The notes: generated from the letters alone by a model not told the origin. Shown: positions 1-10,517, counted from the stretch's first letter. The stretch is DNA of 64,000 bases from Artocarpus heterophyllus (GCA_025403435.1 CM046327.1:16112218-16176217), one strand, 5' to 3'. Numbers and translations are program-made.

Positions 1-11
1 GTATCAGAGCC
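1..11 (+). other. Primer-binding site (tRNA-iMet type), left-truncated by window edge
   Basis: GTATCAGAGCC matches the plant initiator tRNA-Met PBS consensus TGGTATCAGAGCC with the first two bases cut off by the window. It fixes the 5' end of the retrotransposon interior. Confidence 0.85.
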
Positions 12-1450
12 TAGGTTCGGTTAACCTAGGGAGTGTAGCACCACTTTAAAAAAAAAATATTTTTGAGATGGTTTTGAAGCTGAATTTTCATTGTCATCAT
101 CAAAATGAACCTTCACATTGATTTATACAGTCTAGAAGGATGTAACATGGAAAGGCCATAGAATGAAAATATCAATAGTTATATGAGTACAATAATTATA
201 TAGAAGGAAAGTATTAATAGTTATAAGGGAATGATAATTATATGGAATGAGTTTATAAGTAGATTGCTTATGAGAGATTCGTATAATATTTGGATCTATA
301 AGCATATTTAATTCGTATAAACGATGAGAAATTCGTATAGATACGAGGATTTAAGAGCCTTTTGTCTCGTGAAAAACAATAAGAAATATAAGGCTTGATT
401 TATTGATTTTAAAGTTTGGCATAGATATGCCAAATTTTTCGTAATTGATTCAAACCTAAGTAATGATTATGTGTGGATTCGATGGAGCACATAAGTGTCA
501 ATAACTTTTCTTGAAAGTTCTATTTATTTGAGGAATATGATATAAGTTGGGAATCATGGTATTGAATCTTGAGAGAGATAAATGTTAGACTTTTGGTCTG
601 TTGAGACTGTGTAAAGTCTAGAATGCATGAATATCAAAATTGGAATATTTCGTTACGTACATTGTATTTAAGTGTATCAGTGAATCTTTTGGTTACCTAA
701 GGTTTTGTTATATGAGGAAATTATATATTGTATGAGTAGAATTGTGGGGATTGTAGATGTTCTTAAGTAGTAACATCAAGTGTCTTTGTTCATTGATATG
801 GTCTACGTTGGAAGACGTAAATCGTATTGATTTCAAGGTTAGTCGCATTCTAAACCCTTGGTAGTAATGATGATGAATCCATTGATAGATGTTAAGTATT
901 ATCAATAACATATGGGTGTATGCATTGTTCAATAAGGTTTTGATTAAAACAAAATTATTTGAGTTGCTGGATCATTCAGGAAGATCCTTGTTGTCGTTAA
1001 ATTAGATTTGTTGTTTATAGTTAACTTTATCTATAGTGGGCTTTGAATTGGGTTTAAGATTCATACGAATTGGTTTTCAATTTTATGTTTGTTATTTAAC
1101 TCGTTCCAAATGTGTTAAGGCCCGAAACAACCTGACCATTTTCAACTTAGAACATTTGGGCCTAGTTCAAATCTTAAATCAGTTTGATTCACACTGTCTC
1201 TCCCACGTGGTTTCTATACGTGTCATATACAGTGGTTTAATTATTGTTTACATATACGTTTACTGTGCATAGGAACTTATTTCTCCGAGTTCACTTTTTC
1301 TCTCTTAATTTGTTATTTTCTCTTTAAATCGCAAATCCTCTTCTTTTTCATTAAAAATTCTTCTTTTCTTCTAAAAGAAGAAGGAATTCTAGGATTCTGC
1401 AATTTACTATCTTAATTTTTCCTTTCTATTTACTCTTCTTTCATCTCATC
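12..1450 (+). other. Retrotransposon 5' interior, non-coding leader
   Basis: AT-rich sequence with only short interrupted frames and no gag motif seen. The last 190 bases (about 1260-1450) form a C/T-rich tract leading into the ATG at 1451, preceded by CACGTGG (about 1204) and ACGTG elements. This looks like a plant promoter plus leader for the first cargo ORF. That reading is inference; no transcript evidence is available. Confidence 0.4.
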
Positions 1451-1972
1451 ATGGACCCAAAGTACCAACATCTGAGAAAGTATTTCCCATCACTCTCCCA
1501 AAAGATTCTCAAAAAGAAATACAAGGCTAGAATTACTCGGTTGTGGATTCTTATGCGTTTTGGTATCCCTTGTGATGTGAGAATGTTAATAGAGGGGAAA
1601 ATCCGTCCGAGTGACTTTAGTCAAGATGTCGGTTTACCAGGAACAGGTACCAGTCGTAGTGCAATGAAAAGAAGAGCTCGTGCCATCGTGGTCACTTGTA
1701 ACAAATGTGGAAGACAAAATTGTAACGGTAAATGTACTTCACCTGGTTATATGTCTACGAATAGAGAGGATAAAATAAGGTTTTGTAGGAATGGACTTTC
1801 AAAGGAGAACTTGGATAGCATCCATCCTCCTCTCCACGGTCACCCTAGTGGATATGTTCAAGGAGCTATTTTTAAACTCTGGCCTAAATTTTATACAGAA
1901 AGACAACGCCTCAGGAATATGGTATTTCTAGATCCTGTTTGCCAAGCCATAAGAAAACTGGATGGGGAATAA
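1451..1972 (+). CDS. Retrotransposon cargo ORF 1: basic Cys4-finger protein resembling flexivirus nucleic-acid-binding proteins
   Basis: Intact 173-residue ORF starting at ATG 1451 after a C/T-rich leader. A helical, hydrophobic N-terminal part (about residues 25-50) ends near PCDV (40-43). A Gly/Ser linker follows, then an arginine-rich patch KRRAR (73-77), a C-x2-C-x4-C-x3-C cluster (Cys 83, 86, 91, 95) and a PGY..N segment (98-104). This order of helix, basic patch, Cys4 finger and PG..N tail recalls the cysteine-rich nucleic-acid-binding proteins of carlaviruses and relatives (Pfam Viral_NABP), which bind RNA or DNA and often affect silencing. About 60 C-terminal residues do not fit that family. 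The resemblance is from memory and unaligned; a retroviral-type zinc knuckle is less likely because the CCHC histidine is absent. It could be a captured host gene, an endogenised viral gene or an unrelated zinc protein. Confidence 0.5.
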   Translation: MDPKYQHLRKYFPSLSQKILKKKYKARITRLWILMRFGIPCDVRMLIEGKIRPSDFSQDVGLPGTGTSRSAMKRRARAIVVTCNKCGRQNCNGKCTSPGYMSTNREDKIRFCRNGLSKENLDSIHPPLHGHPSGYVQGAIFKLWPKFYTERQRLRNMVFLDPVCQAIRKLDGE

Positions 1973-2614
1973 GTCATCGCTCTATAAAGGTTATTTAGTC
2001 TTTGCTTATTTGAAGCAGTTTTAGCTGATGTTCAACAGTTTGTGTTTTTCTTTTACTCAGAATATTTGCTTTTGTGTTTGAAATAATTGTGATTATTAGA
2101 TTGATACAGTAAGTGTTAATATCTTATTTAATTTATGATTTTCTTAAATATATATATAATAAAATATATTATCTTATCAGACACGTTACATACGGTACAG
2201 TAATATGTTTGAATTTTGAAAAGCTTATCCAGATATTTCAAGATTGTGTCTCAAATTTCAAAAGTTCTACAGTATTTGTCGTTTATATTAAATTTTTAGA
2301 CTTGGTGTATATTTGTCAAAAAGTCTACAGTTGTGTCAAGAGGGTCTTCTGTCAAATTGTTCTCAATTGTCAAAAGTTATACAATTAGAGTCTAATCTTT
2401 TTCAAAAAGTGAATCAGATTTTCTGTAAACTATCAATCACCTTATCTTACTTTCTTATCCGCACAAGATTTTGTTTAAATCTTTGGATTACCTTTTCATT
2501 ACCTACTCGTCTATCTCTTTAGCCCTTTTTGTATATTTCTCATCTTTAAAAACTCATGTAGAACCCGAAGTCTAAGTGGAGCAGACATTAAGCAACCACT
2601 TCTATAAACCAAAT
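1973..2614 (+). other. Spacer between the two cargo ORFs
   Basis: AT-rich, about 640 bp, with several short open frames lacking recognisable motifs (for example 2113-2388). It ends with a C/T-rich stretch (about 2440-2550) that could be a leader for the LOG-like ORF. No splice structure joining the two ORFs is evident, so they may be separate transcription units or one polycistronic retroelement RNA. Confidence 0.4.
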
Positions 2615-3265
2615 ATGTCTACCTCCCAGTCCACGAAGAAAATAAAGAATGTCTGTGTCTTTTGTGGTTCCAGCCTTGGAAAAGATAAAGCTTATTTAGA
2701 AGCTGCAAATCACTTAGGGCAAGTCCTAGCACACAAGAAGATTAACATAATCTATGGGGGTGGTAGTATAAAAATGATGGTAAATATGGCACTAGCAGCT
2801 AGGTCTAGCGACGCTACTGATGTAAGAATTTGGCCTCATATTCCAGTTGAAGGAAACCTTTGTAAGGAAGCCATAGGTAAGGGAGAAGGAGTCAGGAGTA
2901 TCCCTAAAAATTTTAAAGACATAATCTATAATTCTGATGCTTTTATAGCATTACCTGGTGGTCTAGGTACTCTTGAGGAAATATTTATAGTTGCTTGTGG
3001 GCAATTGTTGGGCTTTTATTCCAAACCTTTGGGACTGCTGAACGTAAAGGGTTTTTATGACGGTCTTTTGAAATTTCTAGATTACGCTGTGGAAGAAAAC
3101 ATCACTACAGAATCGGAGAGACAAATCTTTGTCACTGCTTCAACAGCTGAGGAATTGATAGATAAAATGCAAATCATACATCCAGAATCCGACACTGCAA
3201 CATCCAAGCTTGAATGGGAAAGGGAAAGCCGGGAGCGGCCAATTGATTTGAATCTCCATCTGTAA
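2615..3265 (+). CDS. Retrotransposon cargo ORF 2: divergent LOG-like (cytokinin riboside monophosphate phosphoribohydrolase family) protein
   Basis: Intact 216-residue ORF. The open frame extends 13 codons upstream to a GTG, but the first ATG is 2615. It has the Rossmann-like LOG/lysine decarboxylase-like fold: N-terminal VCVFCGSS (residues 13-20), IYGGGS (46-51), SDAFIALPGG (107-116) and PGGLGTLEE (114-122), the signature PGGxGTxxE. Active LOG enzymes release cytokinin bases from their riboside monophosphates in the cytosol. Two features argue against ordinary activity: the conserved M-H-x-R-K segment with the catalytic arginine is missing (IPKNFKDII at about 96-104, about three residues shorter), and the segment after YGGGS diverges strongly. 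Plant LOG genes normally contain several introns; this copy has none, which fits capture through an RNA intermediate. Length matches the family. Family assignment is firm; activity is doubtful. Confidence 0.8.
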   Translation: MSTSQSTKKIKNVCVFCGSSLGKDKAYLEAANHLGQVLAHKKINIIYGGGSIKMMVNMALAARSSDATDVRIWPHIPVEGNLCKEAIGKGEGVRSIPKNFKDIIYNSDAFIALPGGLGTLEEIFIVACGQLLGFYSKPLGLLNVKGFYDGLLKFLDYAVEENITTESERQIFVTASTAEELIDKMQIIHPESDTATSKLEWERESRERPIDLNLHL

Positions 3266-4190
3266 TCTTTTTGTTTTATCTTTGGCATGTAGGCATGTGT
3301 GTCCGTATTTCGTGTGTTACGAATAACCGTTTGCCTTGTATTCTGTGTTTCTTGTGGTACGTCGTTGTTAAATCTTTTATATTCATTGAGCCTAATGCCG
3401 GGATGGCTGGATACGGAGTACTTGATGCTCTCGAAACGCATCCTTCTTAAGGTCCGATCTTTTGTTTATCGATGTTTTTGTATCCTATAAGCATGCATGA
3501 TATGGATAGCTGGTATACGGAGTGCCTTGTACTCTCGAAACGTATCCGTATTATGTTTGTAATGTGTAATATTCTGTTAATATTATGTGGAAGTACCAGA
3601 GTCAGTTATGGGGATATTCCATATGAAATATGAGTATATTATTTGGGTTGAATGTTTGTGTCATGAGGATAGCTGTTTAATGAAAAATATGTTGGGTATG
3701 TTTGCAACCAGAGATTCCGTTTAATATCTCTATGAATAAGTTTAATGTATGGTTTTGAATATAAGTGTTTGTGATATATGTTTTATGATTATGTTTTAGT
3801 TTATTAGTTGAGGTATAAAATCAAATATATTTGACTTTTCCTTACTTAAAAGGGAAAGGAACCTAAAGATGAAGTATATAAAATTTCTCTGGCAATCTCC
3901 TTAAATGTGATTGTAAATCACGGTCCATGGACAATGAAGGACTGGAATCATGGTATGGTAAATATGTATGCCTGATCAGATTCTTAGACTATTATACGGT
4001 GTTATAAGTTGAAACTTGTCAGAAATACTCTTATTGAGGGATTTAGGAGTAAGATTTATTATGCAAGTAAATAAGTGGAAATACGATGACTTAAATTTGG
4101 AGGACAAACAACATTAACGGTTTAGACTCGGAATTGAAATCATAATTTTTACTAGTATTACTAGAATTGAAATTTCGAGGACGAAATTTC
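3266..4190 (+). other. Retrotransposon 3' interior, non-coding, with an internal diverged repeat
   Basis: No credible coding frame. Two related segments (3401-3444 and 3502-3549) share TGG.TACGGAGT and CTCTCGAAACG, forming a diverged direct repeat with about 100-bp spacing. The stretch runs into the polypurine tract. Confidence 0.5.
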
Positions 4191-4207
4191 TTTAAGGGGG
4201 GTAGAGC
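4191..4207 (+). other. Polypurine tract
   Basis: TTAAGGGGGGTAGAGC lies directly before the LTR start TGTGACACCC at 4208 and follows the CGAGGACGAAATTTC block usual in plant gypsy elements. It marks the plus-strand priming site. Confidence 0.8.
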
Positions 4208-6571
4208 TGTGACACCCGTTATTCTCCTAACGGGTATTGAGGTAATTAAATTAATTTTTAATGTATAAAAAAAATTGTTTCATTTAAATTTATTTTATAA
4301 TATTTATTTTTATCTATTTTTAAATTTTCTAAAATTCTCCTATATTTATTTAGTATGATTACTAAAAAGCCTTAGAACTTCTAATAAATCTAAAAAAATG
4401 TCATATTGGCATTATGTGTGTTAAAGTCTTTAGATGAGACATAAGGATATCTTTTCCAACTACTCTTGACCCTCATTTTCTTTATTTCCTCCGTGACATG
4501 CTTCAACATGTCTCCTCTATAATTGTTTCTATCACTTCTCTTCAAAGACTTCATCTTTTCTTCCTTTCTCTTCCACGGTTCCCACACTCTTCTTCTTATT
4601 TCTTTGCTGAAGCAAAATACTTAGAGAACTTCTTCAAGGCAGCCATAAAAATCAGCCACCATCACCTCCATTTGAGCAAGAATTTCAGTCATACCGAAGT
4701 AAAGGAACCTGTTTTGAAGCCATTTCAAGCTTCCAACTAACCATAATCCGAGGTTAGAATCTTATGAACAAATTTAGTCTTTCATTTATAAATTTTCTTT
4801 TATACTAAAGGATTATTCAAATTTGCGTTCTTAAACCTAAGTATATGTTTGTTGCTATTTTGGAGCATATGTATGAAGTCTAAGTGTATATGCCCTAGAC
4901 AGAAAATTTATATTGTTAAACTTTGTAATACCTCTATGGGCAGTGGTTATTTCTTGAAATTCTAAGATTAAATTAAAATGAATTTTATGAATTGGTTTGC
5001 ATATTTGAAAAGTAGCATCCTAGGCTTTCTAACGAGCTATCATAAACCTAAATCGGAGTTGTATTTTATTTTCTAAGAATTATTCAATTTTTGTATTGGA
5101 AACTAGTAAATCTGCCAGTTTGTTATGGTATACCAACTACTAACCTGAACCAAGAACCCATCTTTGCTCACCACCTAATTCTTTAATGTCTTGCAACCTT
5201 TCCATTATTATCCTAAGTGATTGATGAATCTTATTAGGGACTAAAACATATAGATTACTTGTTCACATTTTATATTGTGTTAAGACAAAAATTGTTTACT
5301 GTGGTATTCAAAAGAGATTTATATAAAAGCTTTAATGGCATACTAGTAAGATAGGTTTACACATGATTTATTTATGAATGTAGTTGTATGTTGTGCTTTA
5401 GTTTTAATTGTCCTTATGCACGCCTTAGGATCAAGGGAGTATGGAGCTAACGTTAATTGATTCCAGGATTAAAAGATTGTTGATAAGCTTGAAAGGTAGG
5501 GATTCTATTACTCATCTTTTGTGAGGTTTTTATAGAATTAAAATTGATTGTTTTGCTGCAATATATATATATATCTATGTTGAACTGATATTATATGTGT
5601 ATCACATATGAAACTATGACATGGACTCGTCTTGTATTGTACGGCGAGGAACATAATGAATTGACACATGTTATAAATTGAGAAGCATGGTTAGGAAAAT
5701 TAACTCTATTAATAATGATTTAATATAGAGAAATTGTGAGACATGAAAAGGGCGACGGTTACGTCCTTGGGCATGAATACCCTAAAAGGTAAAATAGGGG
5801 GAAGGTGATGACGCTTCCTTGGGTTGAAAGTCCCAGAACACACTGTACAGGAATTGATTTGGTGAGGACTCGGGGCTTGATGTCCCCTCACCGGAACACC
5901 CTTGGAATGTTTATAGGGTGATCAAGTGCGCCCATTTGGGTTTCGATGAGTTGAGTGATACTCAATTTAACATGGATACCTAGGAACAATGATGATTGGT
6001 AATATTTGTATAAATGTGTAATTATGACACTTGGTAATGATTAACTACGGTATCCATAAGATGTGATCATAATAAACCTTATAATCTGGAATATGATGTA
6101 ACCTACTAATCATGCAGGTTTTAATGTGGTAATGATAAAAACCTAAAGGTGAGTAATGGCTTTCTCTACTGAGCATAGTGTTGCTCATTCCCTTATGTTT
6201 ATATCTTTTCAGGACTCACTAAGTGTGAGGTGGCTACGAGAAATATAGTTGAGGAAGTGATGTAACTATATTACATTGGGACTGCTTCAATCGTTGAGAA
6301 TGTTCTTCATGATAATGTAAGCATCAATTGTTACTTTCTGTGACTGTATTATAATGTGTTGAGGGTTAAAATGATGATGACAACAGTTTATTTTATTAAA
6401 TTTAAGGTGCTACATTTAAAACTGTGGTTTATTTATCGTTTATATTTTTATTTTTGAGTTGAGAGTTTTCATTTAAGTCCCGGGCAAATTTTATTTTTAA
6501 GGTTTTACTTTTATTATTTATTTTTATTTTATCTCATTAAAAACTGTTAACCCCCATATAGGGGCGTTACA
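4208..6571 (+). repeat. 3' LTR of the cargo retrotransposon (2364 bp)
   Basis: It starts TGTGACACCC right after the polypurine tract and ends GGGGCGTTACA, followed by copia sequence. The last 1143 bp (5429-6571) are nearly identical to 30399-31537 of the solo LTR, and the first 50 or so bases are also similar. The inner segment (about 4260-5428) is unrelated to that of the solo LTR. An open frame at 4498-4740 lies in this inner segment; I see no domain in it and do not call it a gene. Confidence 0.9.
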
Positions 6572-9141
6572 TTAATTAACTTGGATCACATACCCATATT
6601 TGATCTTAATCCCAAACATAAGTGTGAAATATGTGTAGAGGCAAAACTAACAAGATTTTCGTTCCAAATGATTGAGAGAAATACTGAGCCGATTGAGAGA
6701 AATACTGAGCCACTTGATTTGATACATAGCGATGTTTATGACTTAAAATTTGTTCAAACTAGAGATGGGAACAAATATTTTGTTACTTTCACAGATGATA
6801 GTACAAAATATTGCTATGTATATTTGCTTAGGAGCAAAGATGAGGTTATAGAGAAGTTTGCTCTCTATAAGCAAGAAGTTGAAAACCAACTTAATAAGAA
6901 AATTAAGATAGTAAGAAGTGATCGTAGTGGTGAATATGTTGAACCATTTAGTAAATTTTATGCACAACATGGTATTATTCACGAGGTTATGCCACCCTAT
7001 TTACCCCAATCAAATGGTGTGGCTGAACACAAAAATCGTACCTTAAAGCATATGATGAATGCGATGCTGATGTTCTGGATTACCACAGGACATGTAGGGG
7101 GAAGCCATTTTGTCGGCTAATTACCTTTTAAATAAGGTACCCCAGAAGAAAAAAGACAAGCCCCCTTATAAATTGTAGAAAGATAGAAAGCTTTCCTCTA
7201 AATACTTGAGAGTGTAGGGGTGTCTTGCAAAGGTATTGGTACCTATACCAAAGAAGATGAGAATAAGTCCAAAAACAGTTAATTGCTTCTTCATTGGTTA
7301 TGCTCACAACAGTACTGCTTATCGGTTCCTTGTGTATGAATTTAAAAACCCTAAGATTCATAAGAACATGATAATGGAATTTAAGAATGCATCGTTTTTT
7401 AAACATGTATTTCCTTGTAAATCCAAAGAGGATGGTCCAAGTTCATCCAAATGAACGTTTGAGATTATTGAAAAGAATAGTCAAGATCATCAAGAAGTTG
7501 AAACCGAATATGAAGAGGAAGAGCCTAGACAAAGCAAAAGGGCAAGGACAAAAAAATCATTTGGACCAGACTTTCTGACCTACATGCCAGAGGCTGCACC
7601 TTGAACTTTCAAAGAAGATGTAAGCTCATATGAGGGTCCTTTATGGAAAGAAGCCATAAAGAGTGAAATTGATTCCATCATGCAGAATCATACCTGGGAA
7701 TTAGTGGACCTTCCTCCAGGAAGTAAACCGCTAGGTTTTAAGTGGATTTTCAAACACAAAATGAAAGCAGATGGAACAATTAACAAGTATAAGGCTAGAC
7801 TTGTTATAAAAGGTTATAGACAAAAAAAAAAGGCCGTGATTACTTTGATACTTATTCTCCTGTAACAAGAATAACCTCCATAAGAATGATTTTATTGATT
7901 GCCGCTTTGCGGAATCTTGAAGTACATCAGATGGATGTAAAGACTGTTTTTCTTAATGGAGACCTTGAAGAGGAAATTTATATGGAACAACCAGAAGGTT
8001 GTATTGTACCATGACAAGAAAAGAAAGTCTACAAATTGGTGAAGTGTTTGTATGGGCTTAAACAAGCACTAAAGCAATGGCATGAGAAATTTGACAATGT
8101 TATGATGTCAAATGGCTTCAAAATTAATGAGTGTGACAAGTGTGTTTATGTCAAAAGAACAGACAAATGATATGTTATTCTTTGTTTGTATGTAGATGAC
8201 ATGCTAATTGTGGGTAGCAATGATCGGATGATCAAATCTACCAAAGATATGTTGAGCTCTAGGTTTGACATGAAAGACATGGGACCTGCAGATGTGATTT
8301 TGGGAATCAAAATTAAAACGTCGCTTGATGGACTCATCTTGAGCCAGTCACACTATATGGATAAGATACTTGATAAATTTAGTAAAAATGACTCTGGCAT
8401 GGCCAGAAGACCAATTGATATTAGTCAACATCTGTTCAAAACTAGAAGAGAAAGTATATCCCAAGTAGAATATACTAGAGTGATAGGCAGTTTAATATAC
8501 TTAATGAATTGTATAAGACCAAATATTGCCTATGTTGTGAGTAGTTTAAGTAGATTCATGAGTAATCCAGCAGATGACCACTGGAAAGCAATTGTTAGAG
8601 TACTCAGGTGCCTAAGCTATACTCGTGATTATGGGCTACACTATACAAGAGATCTTGTTGTTCTTGAAGGATATTCTGACGCAAGTTGGATATCTGATAT
8701 ACAGGATTCTAAAGCTACAAGTGGACATGTATTCATTTTGGGAGGCGCAACAATTTCATAGAAGTCCTCAAAGCAGACGGTAATAACCAGATCCATTATG
8801 GAATCTGAATTTGTAGCCTTAGATAAAAGTGGTGAAGAGGCTAAATGGCTAAGGCATTTCTTAGAGGATATTCCTGAATGGCGTAAACCTGTGCCTGCAA
8901 TATGCATACATTGTGTAATTAATCTACTATTGGCAGGGCACAAAATATGATGTATAACGGTAAGTTAAGACATATACGTCGTCGACATAATACCGTTAGA
9001 CAATTGATCTCGACTGGAGTTATGACAATAGACTTTGTCAGGTCTAAAGAGAATATTGCAGATCTGTTAACTAAAGGACTGAATAGGGATCAAGTTGAGA
9101 AAAAATCGAGAGGAATGAGACTAAAACCCATAAAAGAATAG
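6572..9141 (+). pseudogene. Copia pol remnant: integrase, reverse transcriptase, RNase H
   Basis: Domains in order: the end of the GAG-pre-integrase zinc region (CEIC, about 6620), integrase core with HSD, RSD..GEY and GVAEHKNRT (6720-7070), reverse transcriptase (about 7640-8400) with YVDDML at 8190-8210, and copia RNase H (YSDASW about 8670, ESEF about 8805, ADLLTKGL about 9060). Breaks are many: a frameshift near 7075-7090, an in-frame TAG in the integrase (about 7212), a frame change near 7570, TGA codons near 8013 and 8168 and TAG near 8759. A 21-bp segment is tandemly repeated at 6671-6711, just before the first integrase aspartate. This copy cannot encode a functional polyprotein. Confidence 0.9.
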
Positions 9142-9732
9142 GTCAAAATAGTAGAAACCTAACCTTGTTGACTGGAGATCCCAAGATCTAGGTTCAATGG
9201 GATAACTAAACTGAATAGACCGACTAGAATCACTGTAAGGGTTACCCCAACCCATTCTTAAAATAAAAACAGTGATACCCATAGGGAAAGGTTAAGTGGT
9301 TTGCTTTTAATGATTCTTATGTATCGAATATGATGGGAATTCGAGCAAAGTAGTGCGGGTTACTCTTAAAGTAAGAAATCATCTATGTACAAAAGAAGTG
9401 GGGCTGCTTCAAAAGGAGAATTGCTAGGGCTTAATTCTTTAAAAACTCTTGTAGAACAAGGGAGATGTTCATGGCCAAAATGAACATAACCATGAGAACT
9501 AAAACTGTGTCAGGAAAATACCTGTGTGAGGTATGTTATCGTTTACACAAACGACAAAATAGTTCAAGAACATCGCGTCTACTGGTCAGCTAGTAAAGTA
9601 AGCATACTTTCACAAGGGAAGGTTCAAGGGTTAAAGCCTACTTATCGTATGTAGGTATTAACCGTAGAACTCTATCACCATATAGTGTCTTTGTTTCTCT
9701 TGTCATCAATCAATTTCATTCATGTGGGGGAT
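9142..9732 (+). other. Copia 3' untranslated interior and polypurine tract
   Basis: About 590 bp between the pol remnant and the 3' LTR, without coding signal. It ends with ATGTGGGGGAT, the usual copia polypurine tract. Confidence 0.6.
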
Positions 9733-10517
9733 TATTAGAAAAAATGGTTAATAACCATTTTGAGGCATAATTTTGAGCGGGACCCACTTCATAAAAGTGA
9801 TGGGTCTTGGTGGATTTGCGTTCTCCGTCATGAGATGATCAAAATTATATATTTATATGCTCAAAATGGTAATCGAATGAATGAGAAATTGATGCTCAAA
9901 GTGTGCCCATTGATATTTAAATTTGTAGGAAAAAATGCCTAAATGTGGAGTCCCACGTCGGTTAGGCATTAAAACTTGACATCCCCTGACATGTATAAGT
10001 ACTAGGAAAGTCCCACATCGGTTAGGCACAGAAGTTTGATTTCCCTGACCTGTATAAGTACTAGGGACTTTCTCCACATCTAGACATACAAAAATTGAGC
10101 ATAAAAATAACACATAGTTTTTCTTTTCTCTTGTTTTTGAGTTTTTTTTGGTTCTCTTCTTCTCGAGTCTTTCTTTTTGAATGGGTTTTGGTGAGTAGTC
10201 GTTTTTGGTGATAGAGGAAGACGCAATTCAAGTTCGCCAAAGGCGATGTTCGAGTGTGCATAGACCATCGTCCGTTGTTGTTGTATACTGGGAGACAAAC
10301 GTTCGTCGAATCCTCATGTACAACTAGAGGGGACGAATCTATTTTAAGGAAAGCATGAGCTATATGTGCCTCGACTATCATTTTGTTCCAATTCGGTTTG
10401 AAGGTTGAGAATTCTATTGTAATGTTTTATTCCTAATTTCATAATAATATTCCTTCTATTGTTTCTGTTTACTTTATATTGTACCTGTTTGTTGTTTATC
10501 TTTATATATTTCTAACA
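9733..10517 (+). repeat. Copia 3' LTR with duplicated promoter module
   Basis: It begins TATTAGAA (an expected TG mutated to TA) directly after the polypurine tract and ends TTCTAACA, so the short inverted termini TGTTAGAA/TTCTAACA can be read. Inside, a 60-bp module is repeated twice (9951-10010 and 10011-10070): each copy starts TCCCAC[G/A]TCGGTTAGGCA and contains a TATA-like TGTATAAGTACTAGG. The second copy is followed by a probable transcription start region and a C/T-rich tract. Confidence 0.75.

Larger units (their letters stand above)
1..6571 (+). mobile_element. Non-autonomous gypsy-type LTR retrotransposon with cargo ORFs (5' LTR outside window)
   Basis: The window begins with GTATCAGAGCC, which is the primer-binding site complementary to initiator tRNA-Met lacking only its first two bases, so the 5' LTR lies just upstream. 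The interior (1-4207) ends in a block of the type TTTCGAGGACGAAATTTC followed by the polypurine tract TTAAGGGGGGTAGAGC, typical of plant chromovirus-like gypsy elements. The 3' LTR runs 4208-6571 (TGTGACACCC to GGCGTTACA). No gag, protease, RT, RNase H or integrase reading frame is visible in the 4.2-kb interior. It carries two other intact ORFs, at 1451 and 2615. Size and structure resemble a LARD-type non-autonomous element that depends on proteins from an autonomous relative. The element interrupts a copia element whose remainder resumes at 6572. Confidence 0.85.
6572..10517 (+). mobile_element. Ty1/copia retrotransposon, right-hand remainder interrupted by the gypsy-type insertion
   Basis: Copia pol sequence starts abruptly at the end of the gypsy-type LTR and continues to a polypurine tract (ATGTGGGGGAT, 9722-9732) and a 3' LTR (9733-10517). 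The gag/protease half must lie left of the window, so the gypsy-type element inserted into this copia copy. The bases after the LTR, TTAAT (6572-6576), are the predicted 5-bp target duplication. Confidence 0.85.

Noticed and set aside
1..4207. An autonomous gypsy element
   Set aside because: No gag, RT, RNase H or integrase motif found in any frame; coding content is only the two cargo ORFs.
4390..4740. Open frames on both strands in the 3' LTR inner segment
   Set aside because: Overlapping frames without motifs; the segment is missing from the sister LTR.
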